Assembly: GCA_964405665.1 (NCBI GenBank)
Contig: CAYOOT010000058.1
Location: 1 to 17,667, forward strand
Reading direction: 5' to 3'
Length of the DNA stretch: 17,667 bases
Source: CAYOOT01 sp964405665
Lineage (GTDB): Bacteria > Bdellovibrionota_C > UBA2361 > SZUA-149 > CAZDWZ01
Within the stretch, counting starts at the first letter, position 1. Every line of letters starts with the position of its first letter. The notes below the pieces were generated by a model that worked only from the letters and a program-made list of their open reading frames with translations, was not told the DNA's origin and searched no databases. The position numbers and the translations under genes are program-made. Of this stretch, positions 6,808 to 14,234 are shown piece by piece.

Positions 6808-7167
6808 TTACACGGTCTCTAATTTTAGTAAATATTCCTTCCTCCAAATTCCAGCACTAAAACCACCTAAACCATTTTTGCCAACAACGCGGTGACAAGG
6901 CACAAAAAGAATAAAAGGATTTTTGCCGCAAGCTGTTGCTACAGCTCTTACNNNNNNNNNNNNNNNNNNNNNNNNNNNNNNNNNNNNNNNNNNNNNNNNN
7001 NNNNNNNNNNNNNNNNNNNNNNNNNNNNNNNNNNNNNNNNNNNNNNNNNNNTTTTTCTTCCAATAAGGCAGTTCTTCTTCAAAACAAGAAAAATAAAAGG
7101 ATTTTTGCTTATCGAAAAGATAGAGTTTACCTAAAGGACAACTGAGCACCGAATAAGAAATATTCAT
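6808..7167 (-). CDS. ogt: Methylated-DNA--[protein]-cysteine S-methyltransferase, interrupted by the assembly gap
   Basis: This suicide enzyme removes O6-alkyl groups from guanine in DNA onto its own cysteine. The C-terminal part after the gap is decisive: VRAVATACGKNPFILFVPCHRVVGKNG with the acceptor motif PCHRV, then GGFSAGIWRKEYLLKLE. The N-terminal part (MNISYSVLSCPLGKLYLFD) fits the start of the family's N-domain. I chose ATG 7167, preceded by GGGGA at 6 nt; an in-frame TTG further up gives five unlikely residues. The 100 N stand for the region that should carry the rest of the N-domain and the DNA-binding helix-turn-helix, usually 60-75 residues, so the true gap is probably nearer 200 bp. 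It sits 28 nt after sucA, probably cotranscribed. Confidence 0.88.
   Translation of the reverse strand: MNISYSVLSCPLGKLYLFDKQKSFYFSCFEEELPYWKKXXXXXXXXXXXXXXXXXXXXXXXXXXXXXXXXXXVRAVATACGKNPFILFVPCHRVVGKNGLGGFSAGIWRKEYLLKLETV
6952..7051. other. Assembly gap of 100 N
   Basis: Exactly 100 undetermined bases, the conventional size for a gap of unknown length. It lies inside ogt. A 17-base word (AATAAAAGGATTTTTGC) occurs on both sides, at 6910-6926 and 7092-7108. Confidence 0.98.
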
Positions 7168-7195
7168 ATCTTTTCCCCACAATTAAAAATCGGTT

Positions 7196-9664
7196 TTATT
7201 TAAACTCGGCAAATGCCAACTTTAAAAGAGCCTCTTGTTCAATCACATGAGCCTTATGTGATCCTGTAGAAGGACTGGCACTGGCAGAACGCTTTACACT
7301 ACTTACTCTTTTGCCATTGGCAATCTGATCTAAAAATGGCTTCACAAAGAAAAGTGCTCCCATATTTGCCGGTTCTTCTTGAACCCAAACAAGCGTCTGG
7401 GCATCTTGATATTTATTAATTGCTTCAGTAAGTTCCTTTTCCGGGAAAGGATAAAACTGTTCAATCGTGATAATCGCCGTATTGGAATGATTGCCTTTTG
7501 CTCTCTCGGCCCGCAATTCATGCACAATTTTTCCTGAGGCCAGAAGAATTCGTGTAGCATTGGCATATTCAGGAAGATCATCTATTACACGCTGGAATTT
7601 CCCTTGAGTTAAATCTTCCAACTTGGCCGCAGCCGCGGGAATTCTCAACATACTCTTGGGAGTAAAAACGATTAAGGGTTTTCTCCATTTCTGCAAAGCT
7701 TGTCTTCTTAACAAATGAAAATATTGAGCGGCAGTGGAAGGATAACAGACTTGAATGTTATCCTCAGCGCAAAGTTGCAAAAATCTTTCAATTCGAGCGC
7801 TGGAATGTTCCGGTCCCATTCCTTCATAACCATGGGGCAGTAACATCGTTACCGCAGAAAGTAACCCCCACTTGTCCTCACCGGCGCTAATGAATTGATC
7901 AATATAAATTTGTGCTCCGTTAAAAAAATCCCCGAATTGCGCTTCCCAACAAATCAAAGCTTCGGGATAATCTCGGGCAAACCCATATTCAAAACCAACG
8001 CACCCAGCTTCAGAAAGCTGGGTATCGTAAACCTCAAAAAAAGCGTTATTGCGACAAAGCTTACTTAAAGGAATTACTATCTCTTCTGTCTTGGTATCAT
8101 AAAGCACGGCCATTCTTTGATTAAATGTGGCGCGCCGGGCATCTTGTCCGGTAATTCGCACTGGTGTGCCTTGTAACAATAAAGTTCCAAAGGCCAGCAT
8201 TTCCGCTGAGCCCCAATCAATCGGCCGTTTTCCTAAACCCATTTCCAAACGCTGTTCATAGGCCTTTCCCACTTTGGGATGAAGATTAAAGCCATCGGGG
8301 AATTTAGTTACATTTTCTACGACTTCTTTGATCAACTCTGCAGAAACGGCAGTTTCTACTTCAAAGCTCGGATCGTAAAGACCGCCCCGATAGTTAGACC
8401 AATATTCCGGGAGATGACCAAACATTAAAACTTGTTTGGTCATAGAACGTGCCACTTCTAATTCCTTGACCAACTCCGCTGTTTTTTCAGCGGCCAGTGC
8501 CTCTACTTCTTTAGAAGTTACTCCAATTTGTTTTGCATAAATGTAAGGAAGTCGAGGATGATTTTTTATTTTTTCATAAAGTACTGGAGAAGTTGTAGTG
8601 GCATCATCCATCTCATTATGTCCAAAACGACGATAACGAATTAAATCAATTAATACGTCGGCAGAAAAAGTTGAACGATAATCCATAGCAATTTGCCCGA
8701 TCCGAACCACATCATCAGGGCTTTCGGCATTAACATGAAAGATCGGCATATTACTGCGTTTGGCCACATCAGAACTAAACATTTCAGCAACAGTCGCTTT
8801 GGGACGAGCGGTAAAACCAATAAGATTATTAGTAATGATATGCACCGTGCCACCAATGGAATAGCCTTCCAATCCTTCAAAATTTAGAGACTCAGCAGCA
8901 CAACCTTGTCCTGCAAAAGCGGCATCTCCATGAAGGAGCATTGCTAAAATCTTTTTTCCTTTGAAATCTTTTGCTCTTAACTGTTTTGCTTTTACCCTGC
9001 CCATCACCACTGGATTAACTGCTTCTAAATGGCTAGGATTAGAACTAAGGTGCACTCTGATTTCCTTGCCATTTTTAGTAATGTAGGGATTTGTGGCACC
9101 TCGATGATATTTTGTATCTCCCCCACCGAGAGAACTCTTGGGATCAATATCTTCAAAACAGGCAAAAATTCCTGATGCTTCGGCACAAGTGCAATGATGA
9201 AGCATACTCAAACGACCACGATGAGCCATTCCAATAATGACAACTTCAAAACCCTGATCGGCAGCTTGATTAAGAATTGTATCGACCAATGGGATTAAGG
9301 AAGTAAGACCTTCCAAAGAAAACCATTTGCTTCCAACATATTTGCTGTGAATGAATTGTTCGAATGCTTCTGCAGAAACTAATCTTTTTAATATAAATTG
9401 CCGATCAATGTCTGCTTGATAATTCTCCAACTTATCGGCAATCCATTGAGCTTTTTCAGGATAGGGTAAATACATAAATTCTGCCCCTACCTTAGAGCAG
9501 TAAATTTTTCTGTATTGCTCGGCTTCCGGTCCACTTAAATTGTCTATTTCCAAATGATTAAAACGTTTTTTAAAACCCAGAGGATCAAGATCAGCTTGCA
9601 AATAGCCCCAACGACGGAAGGCATCCGCTAAATTTTGAGAACCAGTAACATTTGCTTTTTTCAT
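7196..9664 (-). CDS. sucA: 2-oxoglutarate dehydrogenase E1 component, N-terminally short
   Basis: 822 residues. The thiamine-diphosphate enzyme decarboxylates 2-oxoglutarate and passes the succinyl group to the E2 lipoyl domain, in the TCA cycle. Landmarks: NLADAFRRWGYLQADLDPLG at 11-30, GMAHRGRLSML at 145-155, HLSSNPSHLEAVNPVV at 205-220, GDAAFAGQGCAAESLN at 246-261 with ITNN at 277-280 forming the cofactor-binding motif, and the transketolase-type C-terminal half with HGYEGMGPEHSSARIERFLQL. Compared with E. coli SucA (933 aa) it lacks about 100 N-terminal residues, the segment that holds the E2-binding motif; an in-frame TGA about 30 nt upstream of the ATG rules out a longer reading. No sucB or lpd follows; ogt does. 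No Shine-Dalgarno is visible. Confidence 0.94.
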   Translation of the reverse strand: MKKANVTGSQNLADAFRRWGYLQADLDPLGFKKRFNHLEIDNLSGPEAEQYRKIYCSKVGAEFMYLPYPEKAQWIADKLENYQADIDRQFILKRLVSAEAFEQFIHSKYVGSKWFSLEGLTSLIPLVDTILNQAADQGFEVVIIGMAHRGRLSMLHHCTCAEASGIFACFEDIDPKSSLGGGDTKYHRGATNPYITKNGKEIRVHLSSNPSHLEAVNPVVMGRVKAKQLRAKDFKGKKILAMLLHGDAAFAGQGCAAESLNFEGLEGYSIGGTVHIITNNLIGFTARPKATVAEMFSSDVAKRSNMPIFHVNAESPDDVVRIGQIAMDYRSTFSADVLIDLIRYRRFGHNEMDDATTTSPVLYEKIKNHPRLPYIYAKQIGVTSKEVEALAAEKTAELVKELEVARSMTKQVLMFGHLPEYWSNYRGGLYDPSFEVETAVSAELIKEVVENVTKFPDGFNLHPKVGKAYEQRLEMGLGKRPIDWGSAEMLAFGTLLLQGTPVRITGQDARRATFNQRMAVLYDTKTEEIVIPLSKLCRNNAFFEVYDTQLSEAGCVGFEYGFARDYPEALICWEAQFGDFFNGAQIYIDQFISAGEDKWGLLSAVTMLLPHGYEGMGPEHSSARIERFLQLCAEDNIQVCYPSTAAQYFHLLRRQALQKWRKPLIVFTPKSMLRIPAAAAKLEDLTQGKFQRVIDDLPEYANATRILLASGKIVHELRAERAKGNHSNTAIITIEQFYPFPEKELTEAINKYQDAQTLVWVQEEPANMGALFFVKPFLDQIANGKRVSSVKRSASASPSTGSHKAHVIEQEALLKLAFAEFK

Positions 9665-9747
9665 TATTTGCTCATGAAAAATATAGTGAATAATTCAGAT
9701 TGCTTTTTTAGCATAAAACTTATTAAATTTAAACACTTTAGCTTCGC

Positions 9748-9776
9748 TATACATAAGAATTTTAATGTATTATAAT
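9748..9776 (+). promoter_or_regulatory. Candidate promoter for znuACB
   Basis: TATAAT (9771-9776) with TATACA (9748-9753) 17 bases upstream, about 40 nt before znuA. The stretch GTATTATAATTTTTATAC around the -10 box is partly palindromic (GTAT/ATAC ends) and somewhat resembles AT-rich Fur/Zur-family sites, but the match is too loose to name an operator. Confidence 0.4.
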
Positions 9777-9817
9777 TTTTATACTTTATTTTAGAACTAA
9801 TTGATTTTTTCAATATA

Positions 9818-10675
9818 ATGAATAGGCATTTCAAATTATTATTTATTTTTGTCTTTTTTATCTTATCTTGCCGTGTTTCCAATTCCTTTGCTGTAGAAAA
9901 TAAAAAAATACCAGTTACTGTCAGCATGAGTCCCTACGATTTTTTTGTAAAAAAAATAGCCGGCGATTTGGTGGAAATCTATACTCTCATACCGACCCAT
10001 GCCGATCATGAAACTTACGAACCGGGTTTAGCTAAAATATCCAAAGTTGCCCAGTCCAATTTATATATTACAATTAACTCCAATTATTTCAACTTTGAAA
10101 AAAAATTAGAAAAGCATTTAAAAGATCTACCCAATAATAAAACAATTCTTCTTGATTCCAGCAAAGGAATAGAACTTACCGCAGAAGATCCTCATCTCTG
10201 GACTTCTCCTTCTAAAGTAAAATTAATTTCCAAGAATATTTTAAGCGGATTGCAACAAATCCTTCCCGAACAGAGCCTAACACTGCAAAATAACCTGAAG
10301 ATATTTTTAGAAGAAATTGATCAATCAAATTTAAATTCCCAAGAATTATTAAAATCATTTCCGGGAAAAACTTTTTATAGTTATCATAAAAGTTGGGCCT
10401 ATTTTGCGGCAGATTTTCATTTGACAAATGCCCATATCGAAACGGAAGGAAAAGAACCCAGTCTTGCCCAACAAAATAAGTTACTGACTAAAATGAAGGC
10501 AGAAAAAGCCAATCTAATTATCCTGGAAAACCCGGAGCAAGAAGAAAAATTAAGGTTTCTTAAAGATTATATTAGTTTCAAAGCTGTCGTGATCAACGCC
10601 CAGGAGTATGATTGGCTGGAAAATCAAAAAAAACTTACTCAAACACTGTTAGAAGCTTTTAGCAAAATACAATGA
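9818..10675 (+). CDS. znuA: Metal ABC transporter substrate-binding protein, ZnuA type
   Basis: 285 residues of the cluster-9 (ZnuA/TroA) family, which captures Zn or Mn outside the inner membrane and hands it to the permease. Residues 1-25 are an export signal; Cys18 in FILSC could be a lipobox cysteine, otherwise cleavage after SFA is likely. Probable metal ligands are His61 or His64 (THADHETYEP), His126 (DPHLW), His190 (YHKSWAY) and an acidic residue near Glu237-Glu242 or Asp265. The first histidine does not align exactly with the usual DPHxYEP spacing. There is no His-rich loop as in enterobacterial ZnuA. No Shine-Dalgarno is seen. It overlaps znuC by four bases (ATGA), so the operon is coupled. 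Zinc is favoured by ZnuC's tail; manganese is possible. Confidence 0.88.
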   Translation: MNRHFKLLFIFVFFILSCRVSNSFAVENKKIPVTVSMSPYDFFVKKIAGDLVEIYTLIPTHADHETYEPGLAKISKVAQSNLYITINSNYFNFEKKLEKHLKDLPNNKTILLDSSKGIELTAEDPHLWTSPSKVKLISKNILSGLQQILPEQSLTLQNNLKIFLEEIDQSNLNSQELLKSFPGKTFYSYHKSWAYFAADFHLTNAHIETEGKEPSLAQQNKLLTKMKAEKANLIILENPEQEEKLRFLKDYISFKAVVINAQEYDWLENQKKLTQTLLEAFSKIQ

Positions 10676-11454
10676 ATAAATTAGCAATTGAAATAAAAAA
10701 TCTTTCTTTAATCAGCAAAGGGAAATTTATTCTGGAAAATATCAATTTCACTTTGGAAGAAGGAGATTTTGTGGGACTAATCGGCCCGAATGGTGCGGGC
10801 AAAACAGTTTTCTTAAAAACAATTCTTGGTTTGATTAAACCGACTTGCGGAGAAATAAAAATTTACGGGCATTCCCCTAAAAAAGCGGGAGGTCTAATCA
10901 GTTATGTGCCGCAGTTTGCCAGTTTCGATGCTAGCTTTCCAATAAATGTTTTAGATGTAGTTTTAATGGGAAGAATCAAACAAAAAAATATTTTAAGAAA
11001 GTTTAGTCCTGAAGATCTGGATATCGCCCATACTTTTTTGAAAAAATTGGAATTAGAAGATTTGTCTTTAAAAGAAATCGGGAAATTATCAGGAGGACAG
11101 TTACAACGAGTCTTGATTGCTCGGGCGCTTGCCGCAGAACCCAAAATATTACTGCTTGATGAGCCAACGGCCAGTTTGGACTCTAGAGTTGGAAAAGATG
11201 TTTTTGAGTTTTTAGCCGAACTTTCTTCGGAAATCAGCATTATTCTTGTTTCTCATGATGTTGGCTCGATTTCTAGCTATGTAAAAACCATTGCTTGTTT
11301 AAATCGCAATTTACATTATCATCATGACAAAAAAATTACTTCGGAGGTTATTCATGAAGTCTATGGTTGCCCGATAGAATTAATCACACACGGGCACTCT
11401 CATGCTCATCGCGTTTTACCTCCTCACGACTGCAAAGATCATCAAGATAAATAA
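10672..11454 (+). CDS. znuC: Metal ABC transporter ATP-binding protein with His-rich tail
   Basis: 260 residues. All ABC ATPase motifs are present: Walker A GPNGAGKT at 38-45, Q-loop near Gln81, signature LSGGQ at 139-143, Walker B ILLLDEP at 159-165, and the switch histidine His195 in VSHD. It powers import through ZnuB. The C terminus, YGCPIELITHGHSHAHRVLPPHD, ends in a stretch with six histidines in residues 240-257 plus Cys254. A YGCP...HG tail is usual in ZnuC proteins, but the HxHxHxH run is richer than most and may sense or buffer metal inside the cell. The start overlaps the znuA stop. Confidence 0.93.
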   Translation: MNKLAIEIKNLSLISKGKFILENINFTLEEGDFVGLIGPNGAGKTVFLKTILGLIKPTCGEIKIYGHSPKKAGGLISYVPQFASFDASFPINVLDVVLMGRIKQKNILRKFSPEDLDIAHTFLKKLELEDLSLKEIGKLSGGQLQRVLIARALAAEPKILLLDEPTASLDSRVGKDVFEFLAELSSEISIILVSHDVGSISSYVKTIACLNRNLHYHHDKKITSEVIHEVYGCPIELITHGHSHAHRVLPPHDCKDHQDK

Positions 11455-11456
11455 TT

Positions 11457-12299
11457 ATGAATTTATTAGAAATAATCGGCTCTCCTTTAATTCAAAGAAC
11501 AATTATTATTGGTCTGATTGTCAGTTTTACTTGCGGTGTAATTGGCAGTTTAATTGTTGTAAAAAAAATTAGCAGCATTTCTGGCGGACTGGCTCACGTA
11601 GCCTTTGGCGGAGTGGGTTTAGGATTTTTTTTAAACTACGATCCTTTTTTAGGAGCGTTTTTTGTCTGCGTGCTTAGCGCTTTATTCTTAGGAAGAATTT
11701 ATCGCAAAAAAAAGTTTGCTTTGGAAACTTACGTTTCCATGCTCTGGTCTTTGAGTATGGCTTTAGGAATGTTATTAATTTCTTTAAAACCAGGCTATAC
11801 GCCGGATATTTCTTCCTACTTGTTTGGCAGTATTGCTTTTGTTCCTGACCAATATTTTTATTTTGTGATCTCTTTTAATGTAATTTTAATTTTAGCTTTG
11901 TTCCTTTTTTTTAAAGAACTGCAAGCAGTAACTTTTGATGAAGAATTTGCTGAAATTAACGGTTTGCCAGTAGGTTTGATTTTTAATTTTATCTTAATTT
12001 TAATTGCAGTGGCGGTGGTAATACTCTTAAAAGTAGTGGGAGCAATTCTTACAATCGCCTTGCTTACTACTCCGGCAGTAATTTCTCGTAGCTGGTGTCA
12101 AACATTAAAAAAAATGATGTTAATGACTGCTTTGATTTCAGCGATTTCCATTACTTCAGGGATTATTATCAGTTTTCAGCTTTCTTCTGTTTATGACTTA
12201 GATATTCCTACAGGACCGAGCATTATTATTATTTGTTCACTGCTTTATTGTTTGTCTGCTGCTCTGAGATATTTTTTGTTTAGGGATAGATTGGAGTAA
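11457..12299 (+). CDS. znuB: Metal ABC transporter permease, ZnuB type
   Basis: 280 residues of the ABC-3 permease family, strongly hydrophobic with about seven or eight membrane segments. The conserved early segment SISGGLAHVAFGGVGLGFF (about 39-57) and the later KVVGAILTIALLTTPAVIS (about 191-209) are typical of the family. It forms the inner-membrane channel for the ion delivered by ZnuA. The gap to znuC is two bases, and the operon ends here with a large inverted repeat ten bases beyond the stop. Confidence 0.93.
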   Translation: MNLLEIIGSPLIQRTIIIGLIVSFTCGVIGSLIVVKKISSISGGLAHVAFGGVGLGFFLNYDPFLGAFFVCVLSALFLGRIYRKKKFALETYVSMLWSLSMALGMLLISLKPGYTPDISSYLFGSIAFVPDQYFYFVISFNVILILALFLFFKELQAVTFDEEFAEINGLPVGLIFNFILILIAVAVVILLKVVGAILTIALLTTPAVISRSWCQTLKKMMLMTALISAISITSGIIISFQLSSVYDLDIPTGPSIIIICSLLYCLSAALRYFLFRDRLE

Positions 12300-12309
12300 C
12301 CCTGTAAAC

Positions 12310-12410
12310 CGTACGGAGCGCGGACTTTAGTCCGCTTAATACCAAACTTTTATTATTGTCTCTCTCTAAGGTATCTGGGGGTAAGCGGACTAAAGTCCGC
12401 GCTCCGTACG
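12310..12410. repeat. Repeat family A, long form: 101-bp inverted repeat
   Basis: Perfect 29-bp arms (12310-12338 and 12382-12410) read CGTACGGAGCGCGGACTTTAG... and complement; inside, ATACC/GGTAT can extend the stem across an asymmetric loop. The outer 21 bases are identical to those of the terminator at 1971. No T-run follows on either strand, so termination would be less efficient than at 1971. Like that copy, it sits between convergent genes (znuB and the minus-strand gene at 12446). Confidence 0.85.
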
Positions 12411-12445
12411 TGCAGTTCTTACGACAAAGATTTTTGCAAATATTT

Positions 12446-13453
12446 TTAACTCTTATTCTTCTTCTCTTCGTAATCATCTTGTGGCACGTAAGTTCTCTTA
12501 CCTCCGTCTCCTACGTTGTAGGTAAAGGTATCGCCATTATCCATGGAGATTTTTACATCTATATCCTTGCCGTATTCTTTGCCCGGTTCATCAAATCTAA
12601 ATACCGCTCGATCATCTCCTGTTCTTTTGGAATAGTGTCCTTTCTCAATAAGTTCTCCATCCTTGAAAAGTTCTACTTTGTCGATATCTGTCAATCTTGT
12701 TGGTAGTAATACTGCTAAGTTTCCATCGCTGGCTTCATGCTTCCAAGTAAATCTTATTTGTTTTTCTGAGCCTTCACCTTCGGCAGCCTCCACACCTTCG
12801 GCTGATTTTTCCACTTGCGAACCCAATCCTAAAGAAATCATTGTGCCGGGTGTCATCCCTTGATTGGAAGCGATATCCAAAGAACGAGCGGTAACTGTTT
12901 TTTTACCGGAATCAATATCATCCATCATGCTCTTAATTTTAAACATCATTTCTTCCATCGTGGCCACTGCTTTTGTGGTTCCTCGATTATCAAAAAGACA
13001 TTCTTTGTTGTCATCGATTTGTGCTCCTTCAAAAGCACTGGCATTTATGATTTCTGCTTTGTCTTTAGTAATTTTTCCAGCATCAACTGTTGCTTTTAAA
13101 GCTTCTTTAGCCACATCTTCTACAGGAACATACCCATCGGATCGGGCCATAGAAACTGATAAGCTTTTTACCTGTTGATTATAAAAATCACCTGCCTCAG
13201 CACTTTCTTTATTTAATCGCTGCCCGATTATGGCGGAAAATAATTCCTCTTCGCTGACCTGATCTGTACTAGTTCTGGATAGTTGTTTCATTAAAAAGCT
13301 AGAAAATTCATCCGATTTTACTTCGGGTGGAGTAGTAGTTGTAGGTTCATTTTTTACATCTTGGGTCTTAACTGTTGAAGAATCAGTAATGTTTTCAAGT
13401 GTATTTAGCGGATTAATTGTGCTGTTTGAAGTAATTGCTGAAGTTGATTCCAT
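12446..13453 (-). CDS. Hypothetical protein, candidate type III secretion substrate
   Basis: 335 residues, family not recognised. There is no signal peptide and no membrane segment. Residues 1-48 are very rich in Ser, Thr and Asn and look disordered, as in N termini of T3SS substrates. Residues 49-200 are mostly helical and include DEFSSFLMKQL and SEEELFSAIIGQRL, which loosely recall rod/hook-cap proteins of the flagellum (FlgJ, FlgD), and a Met-rich patch MEEMMFKIKSMM at 166-177. Residues 230-320 look like a beta-sandwich (IRFTWKH, VELFKDGELIEKGHY, GDTFTYNV). AAGGTG five bases before the ATG fixes the start. It is divergent from sctL with 196 bp between, so a shared regulatory region is plausible. 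Secretion is inference. Confidence 0.7.
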   Translation of the reverse strand: MESTSAITSNSTINPLNTLENITDSSTVKTQDVKNEPTTTTPPEVKSDEFSSFLMKQLSRTSTDQVSEEELFSAIIGQRLNKESAEAGDFYNQQVKSLSVSMARSDGYVPVEDVAKEALKATVDAGKITKDKAEIINASAFEGAQIDDNKECLFDNRGTTKAVATMEEMMFKIKSMMDDIDSGKKTVTARSLDIASNQGMTPGTMISLGLGSQVEKSAEGVEAAEGEGSEKQIRFTWKHEASDGNLAVLLPTRLTDIDKVELFKDGELIEKGHYSKRTGDDRAVFRFDEPGKEYGKDIDVKISMDNGDTFTYNVGDGGKRTYVPQDDYEEKKNKS

Positions 13454-13501
13454 AATTCACCTTTGAATTAATAATTTTTAATGCCAGAACTTTCTTGTTC
13501 A

Positions 13502-13515
13502 CAACAAACTTGTTG
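13502..13515. promoter_or_regulatory. Palindrome in the divergent T3SS-side intergenic region
   Basis: CAACAA and TTGTTG are separated by two bases, midway between the divergent 335-residue gene and sctL. The position suits an operator controlling one or both sides. No convincing -10/-35 pair stands out nearby. The regulator is unknown. Confidence 0.3.
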
Positions 13516-13649
13516 CAACCAATGTGCCAGCAATCTTTATCTTCGTTGAAGTTTGAAAAATGTCTCGTTTAAAAAGAAAATCTTAATTAAATTACTGAAT
13601 CATTCTCCATACTTTTGCATCTAAATTAGTCTAAGGATATGTTGAAAAT

Positions 13650-14234
13650 ATGAGTGTGGAAAAAACTGAAGAAAACAGTCGAAAGAGCCTTGCTTCCGTC
13701 CTCAAGGAAGCACAACGCATTATTGAAGCTGCCGAAAAAAGAGCTGCTGATTTGAATCTTGCCTCCCAAACTGCTTTTGAAGAATCCAAAAGAAAAGGAT
13801 TTGTCGAGGGCTTCAATCAGGGACTTTCCGAAGCTTCAAAAACCGCAGTGCGTTTTATTGAACAAACTTCACACGTCAATCAACAATTAAGTGAAGAAGC
13901 CGCCAAATTGGCAATTGCCATTTGCAGTAAAATCATTTCCGAACAAGTAAAAATAAAACCTGATTTTATTAATTCCATTGCCCAAAAAGCTCTCTCTCAA
14001 TCAGTGCTGGGAGACAAAGTAATTTTTGTAATCAATCCCGAAGACAAAAAAATTCTTGAATCCGCAAAAGAATCTTTAACAAAACTTGCCGGAGGCGCGA
14101 CGATTTTTATTGAAACGGATTTGGAAATTCAAAGGGGCGGTTGTATTGTAAAAACAGATTTTGGCGAAGTAGATGCGCTGATCCCTTCTTTGATTAAGGG
14201 CATGGCTGATCGTTTGGGGATTAATGACAAATGA
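13650..14234 (+). CDS. sctL: Type III secretion stator protein, SctL/FliH-like
   Basis: 194 residues of the HrpE/YscL/FliH family, the peripheral stalk that binds and restrains the export ATPase at the cytosolic face of the injectisome or flagellum. The N-terminal half is an Ala/Glu-rich helix; residues 48-60 contain GxxxGxxxG (Gly50, Gly54, Gly58), a hallmark of FliH-like stalks. The C-terminal half (about 95-190) holds the LAIAICSKIISEQV helix and IETDLEIQRGGCIVKTDFGEVDA, typical of the ATPase-binding domain. It overlaps sctN by four bases (ATGA), so translation is coupled. AAGGA lies 12 nt upstream of the ATG, a long spacing. FliH of a flagellar system is the alternative. Confidence 0.83.
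   Translation: MSVEKTEENSRKSLASVLKEAQRIIEAAEKRAADLNLASQTAFEESKRKGFVEGFNQGLSEASKTAVRFIEQTSHVNQQLSEEAAKLAIAICSKIISEQVKIKPDFINSIAQKALSQSVLGDKVIFVINPEDKKILESAKESLTKLAGGATIFIETDLEIQRGGCIVKTDFGEVDALIPSLIKGMADRLGINDK

Noticed and set aside
9761..9785. Zur-type operator at the znuA promoter shared with rpsN
   Set aside because: The partial GTAT/ATAC symmetry does not match TCCTTAATTAAGGA at rpsN and fits known Zur boxes only loosely.
9664..9927. 87-codon minus-strand reading upstream of sucA, ending MSK
   Set aside because: It runs antisense through the znuA signal peptide and an AT-rich promoter region, has low-complexity Lys/Ile/Phe/Leu composition, and has no family features.
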